Shown: positions 23,638 to 32,453 of the stretch, piece after piece | How the letters are laid out: the number at the start of each line of letters is the position of its first letter | How positions within the stretch are numbered: position 1 is the stretch's first letter | Assembly: GCA_043101605.1 (NCBI GenBank) | Contig: JBICIG010000063.1 | Coordinates: forward strand, 1-64,000 | Origin: JBICIG01 sp043101605 | Lineage (GTDB): Bacteria > Planctomycetota > Phycisphaerae > Phycisphaerales > UBA1924 | Reading direction: 5' to 3' | Length of the DNA: 64,000 bases | Translations under genes and position numbers: made by a program | The notes under the pieces: generated by a model | Database searches by the model: none | The model's input: the letters and a program-made list of their open reading frames with translations, nothing else | What the model was told of the DNA's origin: nothing

Positions 23638-25260
23638 GTGCCCGGCATGACGGTCGGCCGACCCACGATCGCCCGCCTGATCGACGATCTGTCGATCACG
23701 CCCGTTGCGCACGCCGACCTTTCGCTCGTCCCGACCGACCTGACCGAGGACAGCCGGCGTGTCACGCCGGGGTGCCTGTTCGTGGCGCGCAAGGGGCGGA
23801 AGCACGACGGGGGGGAGTTCGCGCGGGCCGCGCTCGACGCCGGCGCCGCGGCGATCCTCACCGACGACCCGCAACTGGCCCACATGCTCTCGACACGATG
23901 CACGGCGTTGGTCGCGACGCGCGTGCCCGAGGTCCTCCCCCGACTGGCCGAGCGCTTCTTCGGCGAGCCCGGCTCCAGGCTCTCGCTCGTCGCCGCGACC
24001 GGGACCAACGGCAAGTCCACGATCGTCCATCTCGTTCGCGCGATGATCAACGGCGTCGGCGAGCGGGCCGAGACGCCCGCCCGCTGCGGGCTCATCGGCA
24101 CCATCGAGACCGACGACGGCGAGGCGCGCGCGCGATCGCTCCTGACCACCCCCATGCCCATCGACCTGAGCCGGGCGCTGGCGCGGATGGTCGAGCGCGG
24201 CTGCACGCACGCAGCGCTGGAGACCTCCAGCCACGGGCTCGCCCAGGGGCGCGTCGACGCCCTCCGCTTCGACATCGCGATCTTCACCAACCTCACGGGC
24301 GACCACCTCGATGAGCACGGCACGATGGAGAACTACGCCGACGCCAAGGCGATCCTGTTCCGCACGCTCCACCCCGAGGCGGCGGCGATCGTCAACGCGG
24401 ATTCTCCCTGGGGCGAACGCATGGTCGCCGACTGCCTCGCGCCGCTCGTGCGCTGCCGCATGCACGGGCCGCGCGCGCACGACGCCGACGCGACAGCCGA
24501 GGTGCTGGATCAATCGGTCGAGGGGCAGCGCGTGGCGCTGCGCGGGCCATGGGGCGTCATCGAGACGACCACGCCCATGCTCGGGGCGCACAACGCGATG
24601 AACCTGCTGCAGGCGTTCGCCGCGTGCCATCGGCTCGGCTTCGATGCCGAACGACTGGGCGAGCTGGTCCCCTCGATCGACGCGCCGACCGGGCGCCTGC
24701 AGCGGGTCCGGGTCGACGCCCGCGGCGCGAATGAGCCCGGCGCGGCGCGGTCGCTGCCGGCGGTGTTCATCGATTATGCGCACACCGACGACGCGCTCGC
24801 CAAGGCGCTCGAGGCGCTCCGCCCGCTGCTCGGGAGCGGGCGGCTGTGGTGCGTCTTCGGGTGCGGCGGGGACCGCGACGCGACCAAGCGCCCGCGGATG
24901 GGGCGCGTAGCCGGTCGGCTCAGCGATGTCCCCGTGCTGACCAGCGACAACCCGCGCTCGGAGGACCCGATGCGAATCGCCGAGGATGTGATCGCCGGGT
25001 TCGACGAGGACGCGGCGAGCCGGGCGATCGTGCGGCTCGACCGGGGCGAGGCGATCGAACTGGCGGTGCACCTGGCCGGGCCCGAGGACATCGTGCTGAT
25101 CGCCGGCAAGGGGCACGAGACCAGCCAGCTTCTGCCCGATGACCGCGGTGGCGTGCGCTCGCGCGAGTTTGTCGATGAGACCCACGCGCGGGCGGCGCTG
25201 GAATCGCGCGGGCGCGTCCGGTCACGCGCCCGCAGCCGGCGCACGCGGGGGACGGCATGA
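23638..25260 (+). CDS. murE: UDP-N-acetylmuramyl-tripeptide synthetase (probably meso-diaminopimelate-adding)
   Basis: 540 residues. Adds the third stem-peptide amino acid to UDP-MurNAc-L-Ala-D-Glu. The ATP loop AATGTNGKST is at 119-128, the Mur ligase segment LETSSHGLAQGR near 199, FTNLTGDHLDEHG near 220, YAHTDDAL near 379, and the DNPRSEDP motif near 438. DNPR is characteristic of enzymes adding meso-diaminopimelate, so a DAP-type peptidoglycan is implied. The GTG start has GGAGG seven bases upstream, better placed than the ATG three codons later. The stop overlaps the murF start (ATGA). Confidence 0.95.
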   Translation: MPGMTVGRPTIARLIDDLSITPVAHADLSLVPTDLTEDSRRVTPGCLFVARKGRKHDGGEFARAALDAGAAAILTDDPQLAHMLSTRCTALVATRVPEVLPRLAERFFGEPGSRLSLVAATGTNGKSTIVHLVRAMINGVGERAETPARCGLIGTIETDDGEARARSLLTTPMPIDLSRALARMVERGCTHAALETSSHGLAQGRVDALRFDIAIFTNLTGDHLDEHGTMENYADAKAILFRTLHPEAAAIVNADSPWGERMVADCLAPLVRCRMHGPRAHDADATAEVLDQSVEGQRVALRGPWGVIETTTPMLGAHNAMNLLQAFAACHRLGFDAERLGELVPSIDAPTGRLQRVRVDARGANEPGAARSLPAVFIDYAHTDDALAKALEALRPLLGSGRLWCVFGCGGDRDATKRPRMGRVAGRLSDVPVLTSDNPRSEDPMRIAEDVIAGFDEDAASRAIVRLDRGEAIELAVHLAGPEDIVLIAGKGHETSQLLPDDRGGVRSREFVDETHARAALESRGRVRSRARSRRTRGTA

Positions 25261-26792
25261 ACACTCCACCGAACGCGGGGGCGCCCGCGGCGAATCACGC
25301 GACGCCCGTGCCGCTCACGGAACTGGGCGCGGCGTTGATCAATCGGGTCGGCGGGAGATGGCTCGTCGAGCCCGGGGCGGGCGCGATCGCCCGCGGGGCG
25401 GCGATCGACTCGCGCGAGGTGTCGCCCGGGCAGGTCTTCTTCGCGTTCGCGGGCGAGCGCGTCGACGGGCACGCGTTCGTTGCGCGGGCGCTGGCGAACG
25501 GAGCGGCCGCGGCGGTCGTGACGCGGGATCGGGCGCCCGACGGCAACGCGTGGTCGGGCGGGCCCGTGCTGCGGGTTGAATCCAGCGAGCTGGCGCTGGT
25601 CGAGTCGGCGCGGCTTGTGCGCACGAAACTGGGCGCGACGGTCGTCGGGATCACCGGGTCGGCCGGGAAGACGACGACGACACGCCTGCTCGCGTCGGTG
25701 CTGCGTGAAGTCGGGGCGACGAGCGCTTCGATCAAGTCGCACAACAACCGGCTGGGGGTCTCGCTGACGATTCTCAATGCGCGCGCCGATGCGCGGTTCC
25801 TGGTGGCCGAGATCGGAACCAGCGGGCCGGGCGAGATCGCCGAACTCGCCGACCTCGCCCGCCCGGACGCGGCGGTCATCACTTCCATCGGGCGGGCGCA
25901 CCTCGAGAAGCTCGGCTCGGTCGCGGGAGTGGCCCGCGAGAAGGCGTCGCTGTTCCGCGCGCTCCGCGACGGGTCGCCGGCGGTCTTCCCCGCGGGGATC
26001 GGCGTGCTCGAAGAGGAACTGGCCCGCGACGGGACCGCGGGGCGGCTGGCGCTGGTTCGCGTCGGTTTGGCCGGAAGCGATGCCTCGGGCGGACCGGGCG
26101 AACTCCGCGGGATCGAGGTCGGCGGATCGGGCGTGTCGTTCGAACTGGCAGACGGGGCACGGTTCGCCTCGCCCGTCGCGGGCGTGCACAACGCGATGAA
26201 CGCGGCGTTGGCCGCCGTGCTGGCGCGTCGGCTCGGGGGGAGGCATGACGCGATCCGGCGGGGGCTGGCGTCGCCCGAACTGCCCCCGATGCGCGCGCAG
26301 GTCGAGAAGATCGCCGGGCTGACGCTCATCAACGACTGCTACAACGCGAATCCCGAGTCGGTGCTCGCGGCGCTGGCGGTGCTGGCGGATCGGGCGGGGG
26401 GGCGGGCGACGGCGGCGGTGCTCGGCGACATGCTCGAACTGGGCGAGCAAACGGACACGGCCCACGACGAGGTCGTGCGGGCGGCGGCCGCGCGGGGCGT
26501 GGGCCGGCTGATCCTGATCGGGCCGGCGATGGCGAAGGCGGGAGACCGGCTCGCGGCGGGGCTCGGCGACGGGGTGGGGCGGGTCGAGATCGTGCGTTGC
26601 CCGAGCACGGACGATGCCTCGATCGCCGAGGCGGCCGGGCGGCTCGAGCGCGGGTGGGTCGTGCTGGTCAAGGGGTCGCGCGGGCTCCGGCTCGAGCGGG
26701 TGCGGGCGCTGCTGGCCGAGCGCGGGGAGCTTTCGACGATCGTGACAGCGGATCGGGCGCGCGCGCCGATGGTCGATCGGTCACACGGGTAA
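25257..26792 (+). CDS. murF: UDP-N-acetylmuramoyl-tripeptide--D-alanyl-D-alanine ligase
   Basis: 511 residues. Adds D-Ala-D-Ala to the product of MurE. The ATP loop GITGSAGKTTTTR is near 131-143, the SHNNRLGVSLTIL and VAEIGTSGPGEI segments near 160-190, and the third-domain motifs NDCYNANPES near 360 and LGDMLELGEQ near 387. A Pro/Ala N-terminal extension of about 18 residues precedes the catalytic N-domain. Four-base overlap with murE indicates coupled translation; mraY follows after 36 bases. The C-terminus after VKGSRGLRLERV is longer than in E. coli by roughly 20 residues. Confidence 0.95.
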   Translation: MNTPPNAGAPAANHATPVPLTELGAALINRVGGRWLVEPGAGAIARGAAIDSREVSPGQVFFAFAGERVDGHAFVARALANGAAAAVVTRDRAPDGNAWSGGPVLRVESSELALVESARLVRTKLGATVVGITGSAGKTTTTRLLASVLREVGATSASIKSHNNRLGVSLTILNARADARFLVAEIGTSGPGEIAELADLARPDAAVITSIGRAHLEKLGSVAGVAREKASLFRALRDGSPAVFPAGIGVLEEELARDGTAGRLALVRVGLAGSDASGGPGELRGIEVGGSGVSFELADGARFASPVAGVHNAMNAALAAVLARRLGGRHDAIRRGLASPELPPMRAQVEKIAGLTLINDCYNANPESVLAALAVLADRAGGRATAAVLGDMLELGEQTDTAHDEVVRAAAARGVGRLILIGPAMAKAGDRLAAGLGDGVGRVEIVRCPSTDDASIAEAAGRLERGWVVLVKGSRGLRLERVRALLAERGELSTIVTADRARAPMVDRSHG

Positions 26793-26828
26793 TCGAGTGG
26801 CCGACCCGCGGCGGCGCGGGCGGCGGGG

Positions 26829-28013
26829 ATGATCGCGGCCGGCATGCTCTACCTGCTTCTCGACAGAACGCGTAACTGGCTCGACAGCGTCGGGCTGTAC
26901 CGCTTCGTGCGCGTGCTGGATCAGCTCGAGTTCCGGGTGCTGGCGGCGGCGATCGTGGCGTTCGTGCTGGTGATCGTGCTGGGCAAGCCGACGATCCGCA
27001 CGCTGCGGCGGATGAAGATCGGCGACGCCGGGGTGAGCGATGCCGAGGCGCTGCGCGCGCACGCGACGAGCAAGGCCAACACCCCCACGATGGGGGGCGT
27101 GCTGATCGCCGGGGCGATCGCGATCTCGGTGGTGCTGCTGGCCGACCTGGGCGTGTTCTGGATCAAGCTGGGGCTGCTGGTGGTCCTGTGGTCGGCGGTG
27201 CTGGGCGGGTTCGATGACTACCTCAAGCTCACGACGGCGCAGCGGGGCGGGGGTCGGCAGGGGCTCAAGGCGTGGGAGAAGCTCGTCTTCCAGCTCGGGC
27301 TGGGGCTGCTGGTGGGTTACTTCGTCTTCAAGCAGGGGGCGCCCGCGGGGGAAGCGGGGCAGATGGTGCGGGTGCTGAACCTGCCGGGGCAGAAGACCTA
27401 TGTCGGGGCGGGGGAGCCCGCGCCGGGGCTGATCTTCCTGCCGGCGTTCGTGTTCGTGGGCGTGACGATGCTGCTCGTCGCGGGGATGTCCAACGCGGTG
27501 AACCTGACCGACGGCATGGACGGGCTGGCGGCGGGGATCTCCACGGCGGTCGTGCTCGGGATCGTGCTGCTGGCGCTCATCGCGGGCACCGAGGCGACCG
27601 CCAAGCGGCTGCTGGTTCCCTATGTGCCCGGTGCGGGGGAGGTGGCGGTGCTCGCCGGGGCGGTCGCGGGGGCGTGCCTGGGGTTCTTGTGGTGGAACTG
27701 CGCGCCGGCGCAGGTGTTCATGGGCGACACGGGCTCGCTGTGCCTGGGCGCGATCATCGCGTACATGATGATCGTGGTGAAGCAGGAGGTCGTGGTGCTG
27801 CTGATGTGCGGCGTGTTCCTGGCCGAGATCGCTTCGGTGGTGATGCAGGTCGGGTACTACAAGGCGAGCGGGGGCAAGCGGATCTTCAAGTGCGCGCCGG
27901 TCCACCACCACTTCCACCTCGTCGGGTGGACCGAGCAGCAGATCGTCGTGCGCGCATGGCTCGTGACGGTGCTGCTGGTCGTCATCGGGCTGACGACGCT
28001 GAAGCTTCGGTAG
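26829..28013 (+). CDS. mraY: Phospho-N-acetylmuramoyl-pentapeptide-transferase
   Basis: 394 residues, about ten membrane segments. Transfers phospho-MurNAc-pentapeptide from UDP to undecaprenyl phosphate, forming lipid I. Family motifs: GDAGVSDAEALRAH and KANTPTMGG near 55-85, GGFDDYLKL near 132-140, NAVNLTDGMDGLAAG (near 222-236, catalytic Asp), FMGDTGSLCLG near 300, and CAPVHHHFHL (near 355). A start at the ATG five codons later (MLYLLLDRTRN) aligns better with E. coli MraY, but GGCGGGG lies closer to the first ATG. Third gene of the mur unit; the next gene converges after 15 bases. Confidence 0.95.
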   Translation: MIAAGMLYLLLDRTRNWLDSVGLYRFVRVLDQLEFRVLAAAIVAFVLVIVLGKPTIRTLRRMKIGDAGVSDAEALRAHATSKANTPTMGGVLIAGAIAISVVLLADLGVFWIKLGLLVVLWSAVLGGFDDYLKLTTAQRGGGRQGLKAWEKLVFQLGLGLLVGYFVFKQGAPAGEAGQMVRVLNLPGQKTYVGAGEPAPGLIFLPAFVFVGVTMLLVAGMSNAVNLTDGMDGLAAGISTAVVLGIVLLALIAGTEATAKRLLVPYVPGAGEVAVLAGAVAGACLGFLWWNCAPAQVFMGDTGSLCLGAIIAYMMIVVKQEVVVLLMCGVFLAEIASVVMQVGYYKASGGKRIFKCAPVHHHFHLVGWTEQQIVVRAWLVTVLLVVIGLTTLKLR

Positions 28014-28028
28014 GGCGAGCGGCGCGGA

Positions 28029-30035
28029 TCAGCCGGGTGCGGCCCATTCGCGCGACAGCGGGCTGTCGGAGCCCATCGTCAGCAGCGAGACAGCCTTGCG
28101 GCTCAGGTCGCGTTCGAGTTGCCGTGCCGGCTCGAGCAGGTTCTGCTGCCGCGCGGAGAGGAGATCGAACGCGACGAGCGAGAGTTCGGCCGCGTCGCGC
28201 CGGGTCCGGGCCAGCGCCGGCTGGACGACCGGACCCTTGGCGAGCAGGAACAGGCGGTCCAGTGGGGACGGTTGCGGCGAGGGGGGCGACACGGGGCGGC
28301 CCATCGCTTCGGGCACGAGCCGCGTCAGCCGCACGACCGCGGCGAGACGGAGCACCGCGTAGCGCGGGTACCACTCCTCGAGCAGGACCAGCGCCTCGGC
28401 GTCGCGGTTCTCGGCGAGGGCGCGCGTCGCGGCGGCGAGGTCGGCGGTCGCGTCGCGCCGAAGCTGGTCGATCAGCTCGTGGGGCAGATCGACGGGCCGG
28501 TGCGGGTCGACCGTCAGCGGTGCGCCCGGATCGGGCAGGCGCGCGAGTTCGGCGCGGGCATTGGCGAGCCACCAGAGCGACTCGATGCGGGTGGAGAGCA
28601 CGGCCTGCTCGCGCGGGCCCGTGCCCGCCCAGACCTGCGCGAAGCGGTTGATCGCGTCACGGCTCCAGGCGCGGAGGTCGTCGCCGAGATCGGGCATGTT
28701 GCCCAGGCGGTTGAGCGTCGCGGCCTGCTTGCCCATCACGCGGAGGGTGGCGAGCGCCTCGGCGTCGTCGGCGTCGGAGGACAGCCGCTGCCCGAGCGCC
28801 AGGGCGGTGCGGGCGGCGGCGTTGAAGCGGTCGGCGACGCGCTCGCGCCCGCGCGGATCGCGCTCGGCGATCAACTCGGAGATGGCGCGCGCGTGCGTCG
28901 CATCGAGCCACGCCTGCTCATAGGCGCGCCGGGCGGCGACGAGGCCCATCGAGGTCGGGTCGGTCAGCCCCGCGGGCATCGCCGCGAGAAGATCGCCCGC
29001 GGCGCGATCGAGCCGCTGCTCGAGGGCGCGCAGCGCCGGGCGGAGTTCGCGCACGGGTTCGGTGCCGACGCCCTGGATCATCAGCATTCCAAGGGGAGCC
29101 GCCCATTCCTCGAGCGCCGAGCCGGACATGGAGAACGGCGTGCCGGCGGCCCGCTCGAGCGCATCGAGCAGGGGTCGATAGGCGGGCTCGTTGCGATCGG
29201 CGACGAGGAGGATGGTGTCCGTCCACGATCGGCAGCGCTGGATCCGCCGGGCGCCCTCGAGCGCGCGCTCCGGATCGGCGAGTTCGGCGAGCGCGGGGGC
29301 GAGGGCGTTCCGGAGCGCGTCCGCGAAGGGGCCGGGCAGCGACGACGCCGACCGCTCGATTGCGGCGGCTTCGCCCAGCGCGATGCGGAGCCGCTCGGAT
29401 TCGAGCCACAGGCTCGGGAAGGTCGCCATCGCGTCGAGGCGGGCGAGGATGTTGCGCGCATGCTGATCGTCGGGGGGATCGAACGCGGCCGGGTCGGGCG
29501 GGGGCGCGGGCGCGAGCCCGAAGCCGCCGATGGGCCAGAGCGTGAACGGGGGGGGCGCGTCGAGATCCGACGGGGCTTCGGCCAGGAGCTGCGCGAGCGC
29601 CCGCTGCAGCGCCCGGTCGACCTGCTCGACGGTCAGGGCCGGGGCATCGGCGAGGGACTGGAGGTCGGTGGCCATGAAGAGGGCGATGCCGCGCGGATCC
29701 TCGAGGTTTGCGAGGAGTTGCTCGATGCGCGCGCGCTCCTGCGCGAGCACGATGCCGGCGAGTTTGATCTCGGGCTCGGACGCCTGCATCAGTCGGAGGG
29801 ACGCGCGGCGGAGGGCGAGGTACGCGCGGTCGGTCGGTTCGAGATTGTCTCTTGGATGATCGCCGAGGGTCCGGGTGCGCTGCTCGATCTCGGCGTTCAG
29901 TTCGCGCGACAGACCGGCGACGAAAGAACGGTCGCCGAGGTCGATGGTGGTCGTGGGCTGGAGGTTGAGGCCCTGAGCGGATGCGGGGGAGGGGAGGAGG
30001 GAGAGGAGACAGAGGAGGCAATGGGCAATGGGCAA
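28029..30035 (-). CDS. Large secreted protein of unknown function
   Basis: About 668 residues. The proposed TTG start at 30035 yields a clean signal peptide (MPIAHCLLCLLSLLPSPASA) with cleavage before QGLNLQ; a GTG at 30113 is an alternative with a much longer leader. The mature protein is almost wholly alpha-helical, rich in Ala, Leu, Arg and Glu, with amphipathic repeats (for example AYLALRRASLRLMQA and VEQVDRALQRALAQLLAEA), and no repeats of recognised TPR type. Pro-rich loops interrupt near 150-170. No family recognised; a periplasmic helical scaffold is possible. The 5' end overlaps the GCAATGG tandem repeats, which makes the start doubtful. Confidence 0.65.
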   Translation of the reverse strand: MPIAHCLLCLLSLLPSPASAQGLNLQPTTTIDLGDRSFVAGLSRELNAEIEQRTRTLGDHPRDNLEPTDRAYLALRRASLRLMQASEPEIKLAGIVLAQERARIEQLLANLEDPRGIALFMATDLQSLADAPALTVEQVDRALQRALAQLLAEAPSDLDAPPPFTLWPIGGFGLAPAPPPDPAAFDPPDDQHARNILARLDAMATFPSLWLESERLRIALGEAAAIERSASSLPGPFADALRNALAPALAELADPERALEGARRIQRCRSWTDTILLVADRNEPAYRPLLDALERAAGTPFSMSGSALEEWAAPLGMLMIQGVGTEPVRELRPALRALEQRLDRAAGDLLAAMPAGLTDPTSMGLVAARRAYEQAWLDATHARAISELIAERDPRGRERVADRFNAAARTALALGQRLSSDADDAEALATLRVMGKQAATLNRLGNMPDLGDDLRAWSRDAINRFAQVWAGTGPREQAVLSTRIESLWWLANARAELARLPDPGAPLTVDPHRPVDLPHELIDQLRRDATADLAAATRALAENRDAEALVLLEEWYPRYAVLRLAAVVRLTRLVPEAMGRPVSPPSPQPSPLDRLFLLAKGPVVQPALARTRRDAAELSLVAFDLLSARQQNLLEPARQLERDLSRKAVSLLTMGSDSPLSREWAAPG

Positions 30036-30038
30036 TGG
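30018..30038. repeat. Three tandem GCAATGG units
   Basis: GCAATGG occurs three times in direct succession. It overlaps the predicted start of the gene on the minus strand and may be a slippage-prone site. Confidence 0.7.
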
Positions 30039-30090
30039 GGAAGGACGGGCGTGCGTGCGGGGGGAACAACGCCGGATGAGGCTGGGGAGC

Positions 30091-30109
30091 CACGGGCGGG
30101 ACGCCCGTG
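30091..30109. repeat. Palindrome CACGGGCG-GGA-CGCCCGTG
   Basis: Perfect 8-bp inverted repeat with a three-base centre in the gap between the glycosyltransferase stop and the 28029-30035 gene. From memory, similar short palindromes recur between genes in planctomycete genomes, so this may be one copy of a REP-like family; only one copy was noticed here. Confidence 0.5.
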
Positions 30110-30153
30110 CCACGAAGGTGGGAAGGAGGAAGAGGATCGCTTGATGCGCACGG

Positions 30154-31551
30154 TCAGCGCTTGTTGGCTTTGGTTTCCTTCGCTCGCTCGATCGCTTGGG
30201 CATAGACCGACTCGAGGTTTCTCGCCATGGTCTGGGCGCTGAAGTCTTCGATGACGCGGGCCTTGCCCCGCTCGGCCATGGCCTTGCGTTCGGCGGGGTG
30301 AGCGGCGAGCCAGCGGACGGCTTCGGCGAGGGCCGGCTTGTCGCCGAAGGGGATGAGGCGCCCGGTCTGTTGATCGACGCACACTTCGCGTGTGCCGTCG
30401 ACATCGTACGCGATGGGGCAGACGCCGCTGAGCAGCGCCTGGGGGACGGTGCGGGGGAGCCCCTCGCGGGCGCTGGGGTGGACGAGGACATCCATGGCGC
30501 GCATGAGCCCGGGGATGCGCTCGGGGGGGACGAGCCCGGTGTTGAGGACGCGTTGGGAGAGCCCGAGTTCCGCGACGCGCTTCATGAGTCGCTCGGTCCA
30601 CCACCCGTCGCCGACCCAGAGCAGGCGCCAGGTGAGGTGCTCCTTCATGAGGGGGGCGAGGGCGTCGAGGATATCGTCGTGCCCCTTGTGCTGGGCGAGG
30701 CGGGCGACGGTGCCGATGACGAACTCGCCCTGCTCGATGCCGAGCTGGTCGCGGATGTTGGCGCGGCTCTCGCCCGGGGCGGGCTCGAGGAACGCGTCGA
30801 TCTCCATGCCGCTGCGGACGGTGGTGTAGAGGTCGGGCGTGCCGATGTCGCGGGCGAGGAACTGGTCGGTCATCGCGTCGGCGACGGAGACGATCGCGTC
30901 GCACTTGCGGGCGGCGTTGCGCTCGGCGCGGGCGTAGAGGTTGTTCTTCACGCGGATGAGCGCGCGCCCGAGAGCGGTTCCCTCTTCGGGCATGAAGGGC
31001 GGGCCGTGGATGGTGTGGACGATCGCGGGGCGGGACTTCTTGGTCTGGCGGACCTGCCACGCGGCGAGTCGGCCGAGGATGCCGGCTTTGGACGAGTGCG
31101 TGTGGACGATGTCGGGGTCGAGCTTCTCGATGAGCTTGCGGAGCTGGGCGAGGGCCTTGCGGTCGCGGAGCGGGTGGATGCTGCGGATGAGGTCGGGGAC
31201 TTCGTGGGTGCTGATGTGGTGCCCGGTCTCGCTGGTGAACGCCTCGACGCGTTCGAGCATGGAGCCCTCGGGCCCGTAGATCGGGCCGAAGGCGAGGTGG
31301 ACGCGGTGCCCGGCCCGGACCTGGGCCTCGCAGGAGAGGACGGTGTTCTCCTGGGAGCCGCCGAGGATGAGGCGGGTCGAGATGTGGAGGATGGTCAGCG
31401 GCACGGGTGGAGCGTCGAGGGGCGATGGGGCGACCGGTTCTCGCATCTCGGCGAGGACGGACTCGGCCCGCTTGATCAGGGCGTCGATGCGGTGCTCGGC
31501 GGCTTCGGCCGATCGCGGGAGTCGTTCGGGCAGGGTGGGTACTCGATCCAT
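30154..31551 (-). CDS. Glycosyltransferase family 4 (GT-B fold)
   Basis: 465 residues. Retaining sugar transferase of the GT4 type, probably cytoplasmic or membrane-associated. The first 50 residues are a helical extension. The N-domain has ILHISTRLILGGSQENTVL near 53-71, DIVHTHSSKAGILGRLAA near 130-147 and the IVHTIHGPPF loop. The C-domain has VIGTVARLAQHKGHDDILDA near 275-294, LLWVGDGW, and the catalytic EX7E-like segment HPSAREGLPRTVPQALLSG near 355-373. The ATG at 31551 is preferred to a GTG nine bases earlier because GGAAGGG is better spaced. It begins 76 bases inside the end of truA. Confidence 0.9.
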   Translation of the reverse strand: MDRVPTLPERLPRSAEAAEHRIDALIKRAESVLAEMREPVAPSPLDAPPVPLTILHISTRLILGGSQENTVLSCEAQVRAGHRVHLAFGPIYGPEGSMLERVEAFTSETGHHISTHEVPDLIRSIHPLRDRKALAQLRKLIEKLDPDIVHTHSSKAGILGRLAAWQVRQTKKSRPAIVHTIHGPPFMPEEGTALGRALIRVKNNLYARAERNAARKCDAIVSVADAMTDQFLARDIGTPDLYTTVRSGMEIDAFLEPAPGESRANIRDQLGIEQGEFVIGTVARLAQHKGHDDILDALAPLMKEHLTWRLLWVGDGWWTERLMKRVAELGLSQRVLNTGLVPPERIPGLMRAMDVLVHPSAREGLPRTVPQALLSGVCPIAYDVDGTREVCVDQQTGRLIPFGDKPALAEAVRWLAAHPAERKAMAERGKARVIEDFSAQTMARNLESVYAQAIERAKETKANKR

Positions 31552-32414
31552 TCCAGACACAACCCTTCCGGGGGCATGGTCGGGCCGGCGCGTGACCGAT
31601 CGCGCCCGGCGATGATCCCCTCGACAGCATCCGGTTCGATTCTGCCGCGGCCCACCTCGCTCAGGGTGCCGGCGATGATCCGAACCATGTTGTAGAGGAA
31701 ACCATTGCCTGAAATATCGATGCGCACGATCGTGCCGGGGTCGGGCGTGGCGTCTCGGACCGTGACGGTGCAGGCGTGGACGGTGCGGACGGTGGAGCGT
31801 CGGCCGTGGCCCGCGGCGGCAAAGGCGGCAAAGTCTCGCTCACCGACAAACTTTGAAGCGGCCCGCTGCATCGCGTCGGTGTCGAGGCGCGTGCGCTCGT
31901 GCGTGACGAAGCGACGCGTCCAGATCGGGCGCGAGGGGCCCTGGTGGATGCTGTAGGAGTAGCCCTTGCTGACGGGGTCGGCGATCGGGTCGAACGACTC
32001 GGGGACGATCTCGACACCGGTGACGAGGAGGTCGTCGGGGAGGCGCGAGTTGAGCGCGCGCAGGAGGGTGTCGGTGCCGCGTTCTTCGGGCCAGCCGACG
32101 CCCCTGGCGGGATCCGGAACGGAAGTGAACGCGGCGACCTGCCCGCGGGCGTGGACGCCCGAATCCGTCCGGCTCGCGCCGGTGACGATCACCGGCTCGC
32201 GAATGACCTGGCGGACGGTTTCCTCCAGCACGGCCTGCACGGTGCGCAGCGCGAGGCGCCCGGGCTTGGGCGTGAGGGAGGGATCGAGGAGCGCTTCGGG
32301 CGTGCGCGGGTGGGGCGAGGGCCGGTCTGCGTGGGCGGGATCGGGGGGTTCCTGCTTCTGCCAGCCGCAGAAGTCGGTGCCGTCGTAGGCGATGGTGAGC
32401 TTGTAGCGGGGCAC
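31476..32414 (-). CDS. truA: tRNA pseudouridine(38-40) synthase TruA
   Basis: 312 residues. Isomerises uridines 38-40 of tRNA anticodon arms. The N-terminal strand YKLTIAYDGTDFCGWQKQ, the catalytic block TGASRTDSGVHARGQVAAF (Asp near residue 84), and the C-terminal GNGFLYNMVRIIAGTL and GLCLEWIEYP are all present. A loop of about 25 residues after position 22 (Pro/His-rich) is an insertion compared with E. coli TruA. The start is GTG at 32414 without a clear ribosome binding site. The 3' end overlaps the downstream glycosyltransferase by 76 bases. Confidence 0.94.
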   Translation of the reverse strand: MPRYKLTIAYDGTDFCGWQKQEPPDPAHADRPSPHPRTPEALLDPSLTPKPGRLALRTVQAVLEETVRQVIREPVIVTGASRTDSGVHARGQVAAFTSVPDPARGVGWPEERGTDTLLRALNSRLPDDLLVTGVEIVPESFDPIADPVSKGYSYSIHQGPSRPIWTRRFVTHERTRLDTDAMQRAASKFVGERDFAAFAAAGHGRRSTVRTVHACTVTVRDATPDPGTIVRIDISGNGFLYNMVRIIAGTLSEVGRGRIEPDAVEGIIAGRDRSRAGPTMPPEGLCLEWIEYPPCPNDSRDRPKPPSTASTP

Positions 32415-32453
32415 GGGGGAAGGTTAGGGCCGGGCCCGGGGGCGGTGCCCGGC

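Noticed and set aside
24774..26465. 563-codon minus-strand open frame
   Set aside because: Antisense to murE and murF; Arg/Pro/His-rich with no family signature.
30018..30038. Possible CRISPR-like repeat
   Set aside because: Seven-base units in direct contact with no spacers; a simple tandem repeat.
28119..30242. 707-codon plus-strand open frame
   Set aside because: It is the antisense shadow of the secreted-protein gene; composition is Arg/Gly/Glu-rich and no domain is readable. High GC leaves few stop codons on the opposite strand.
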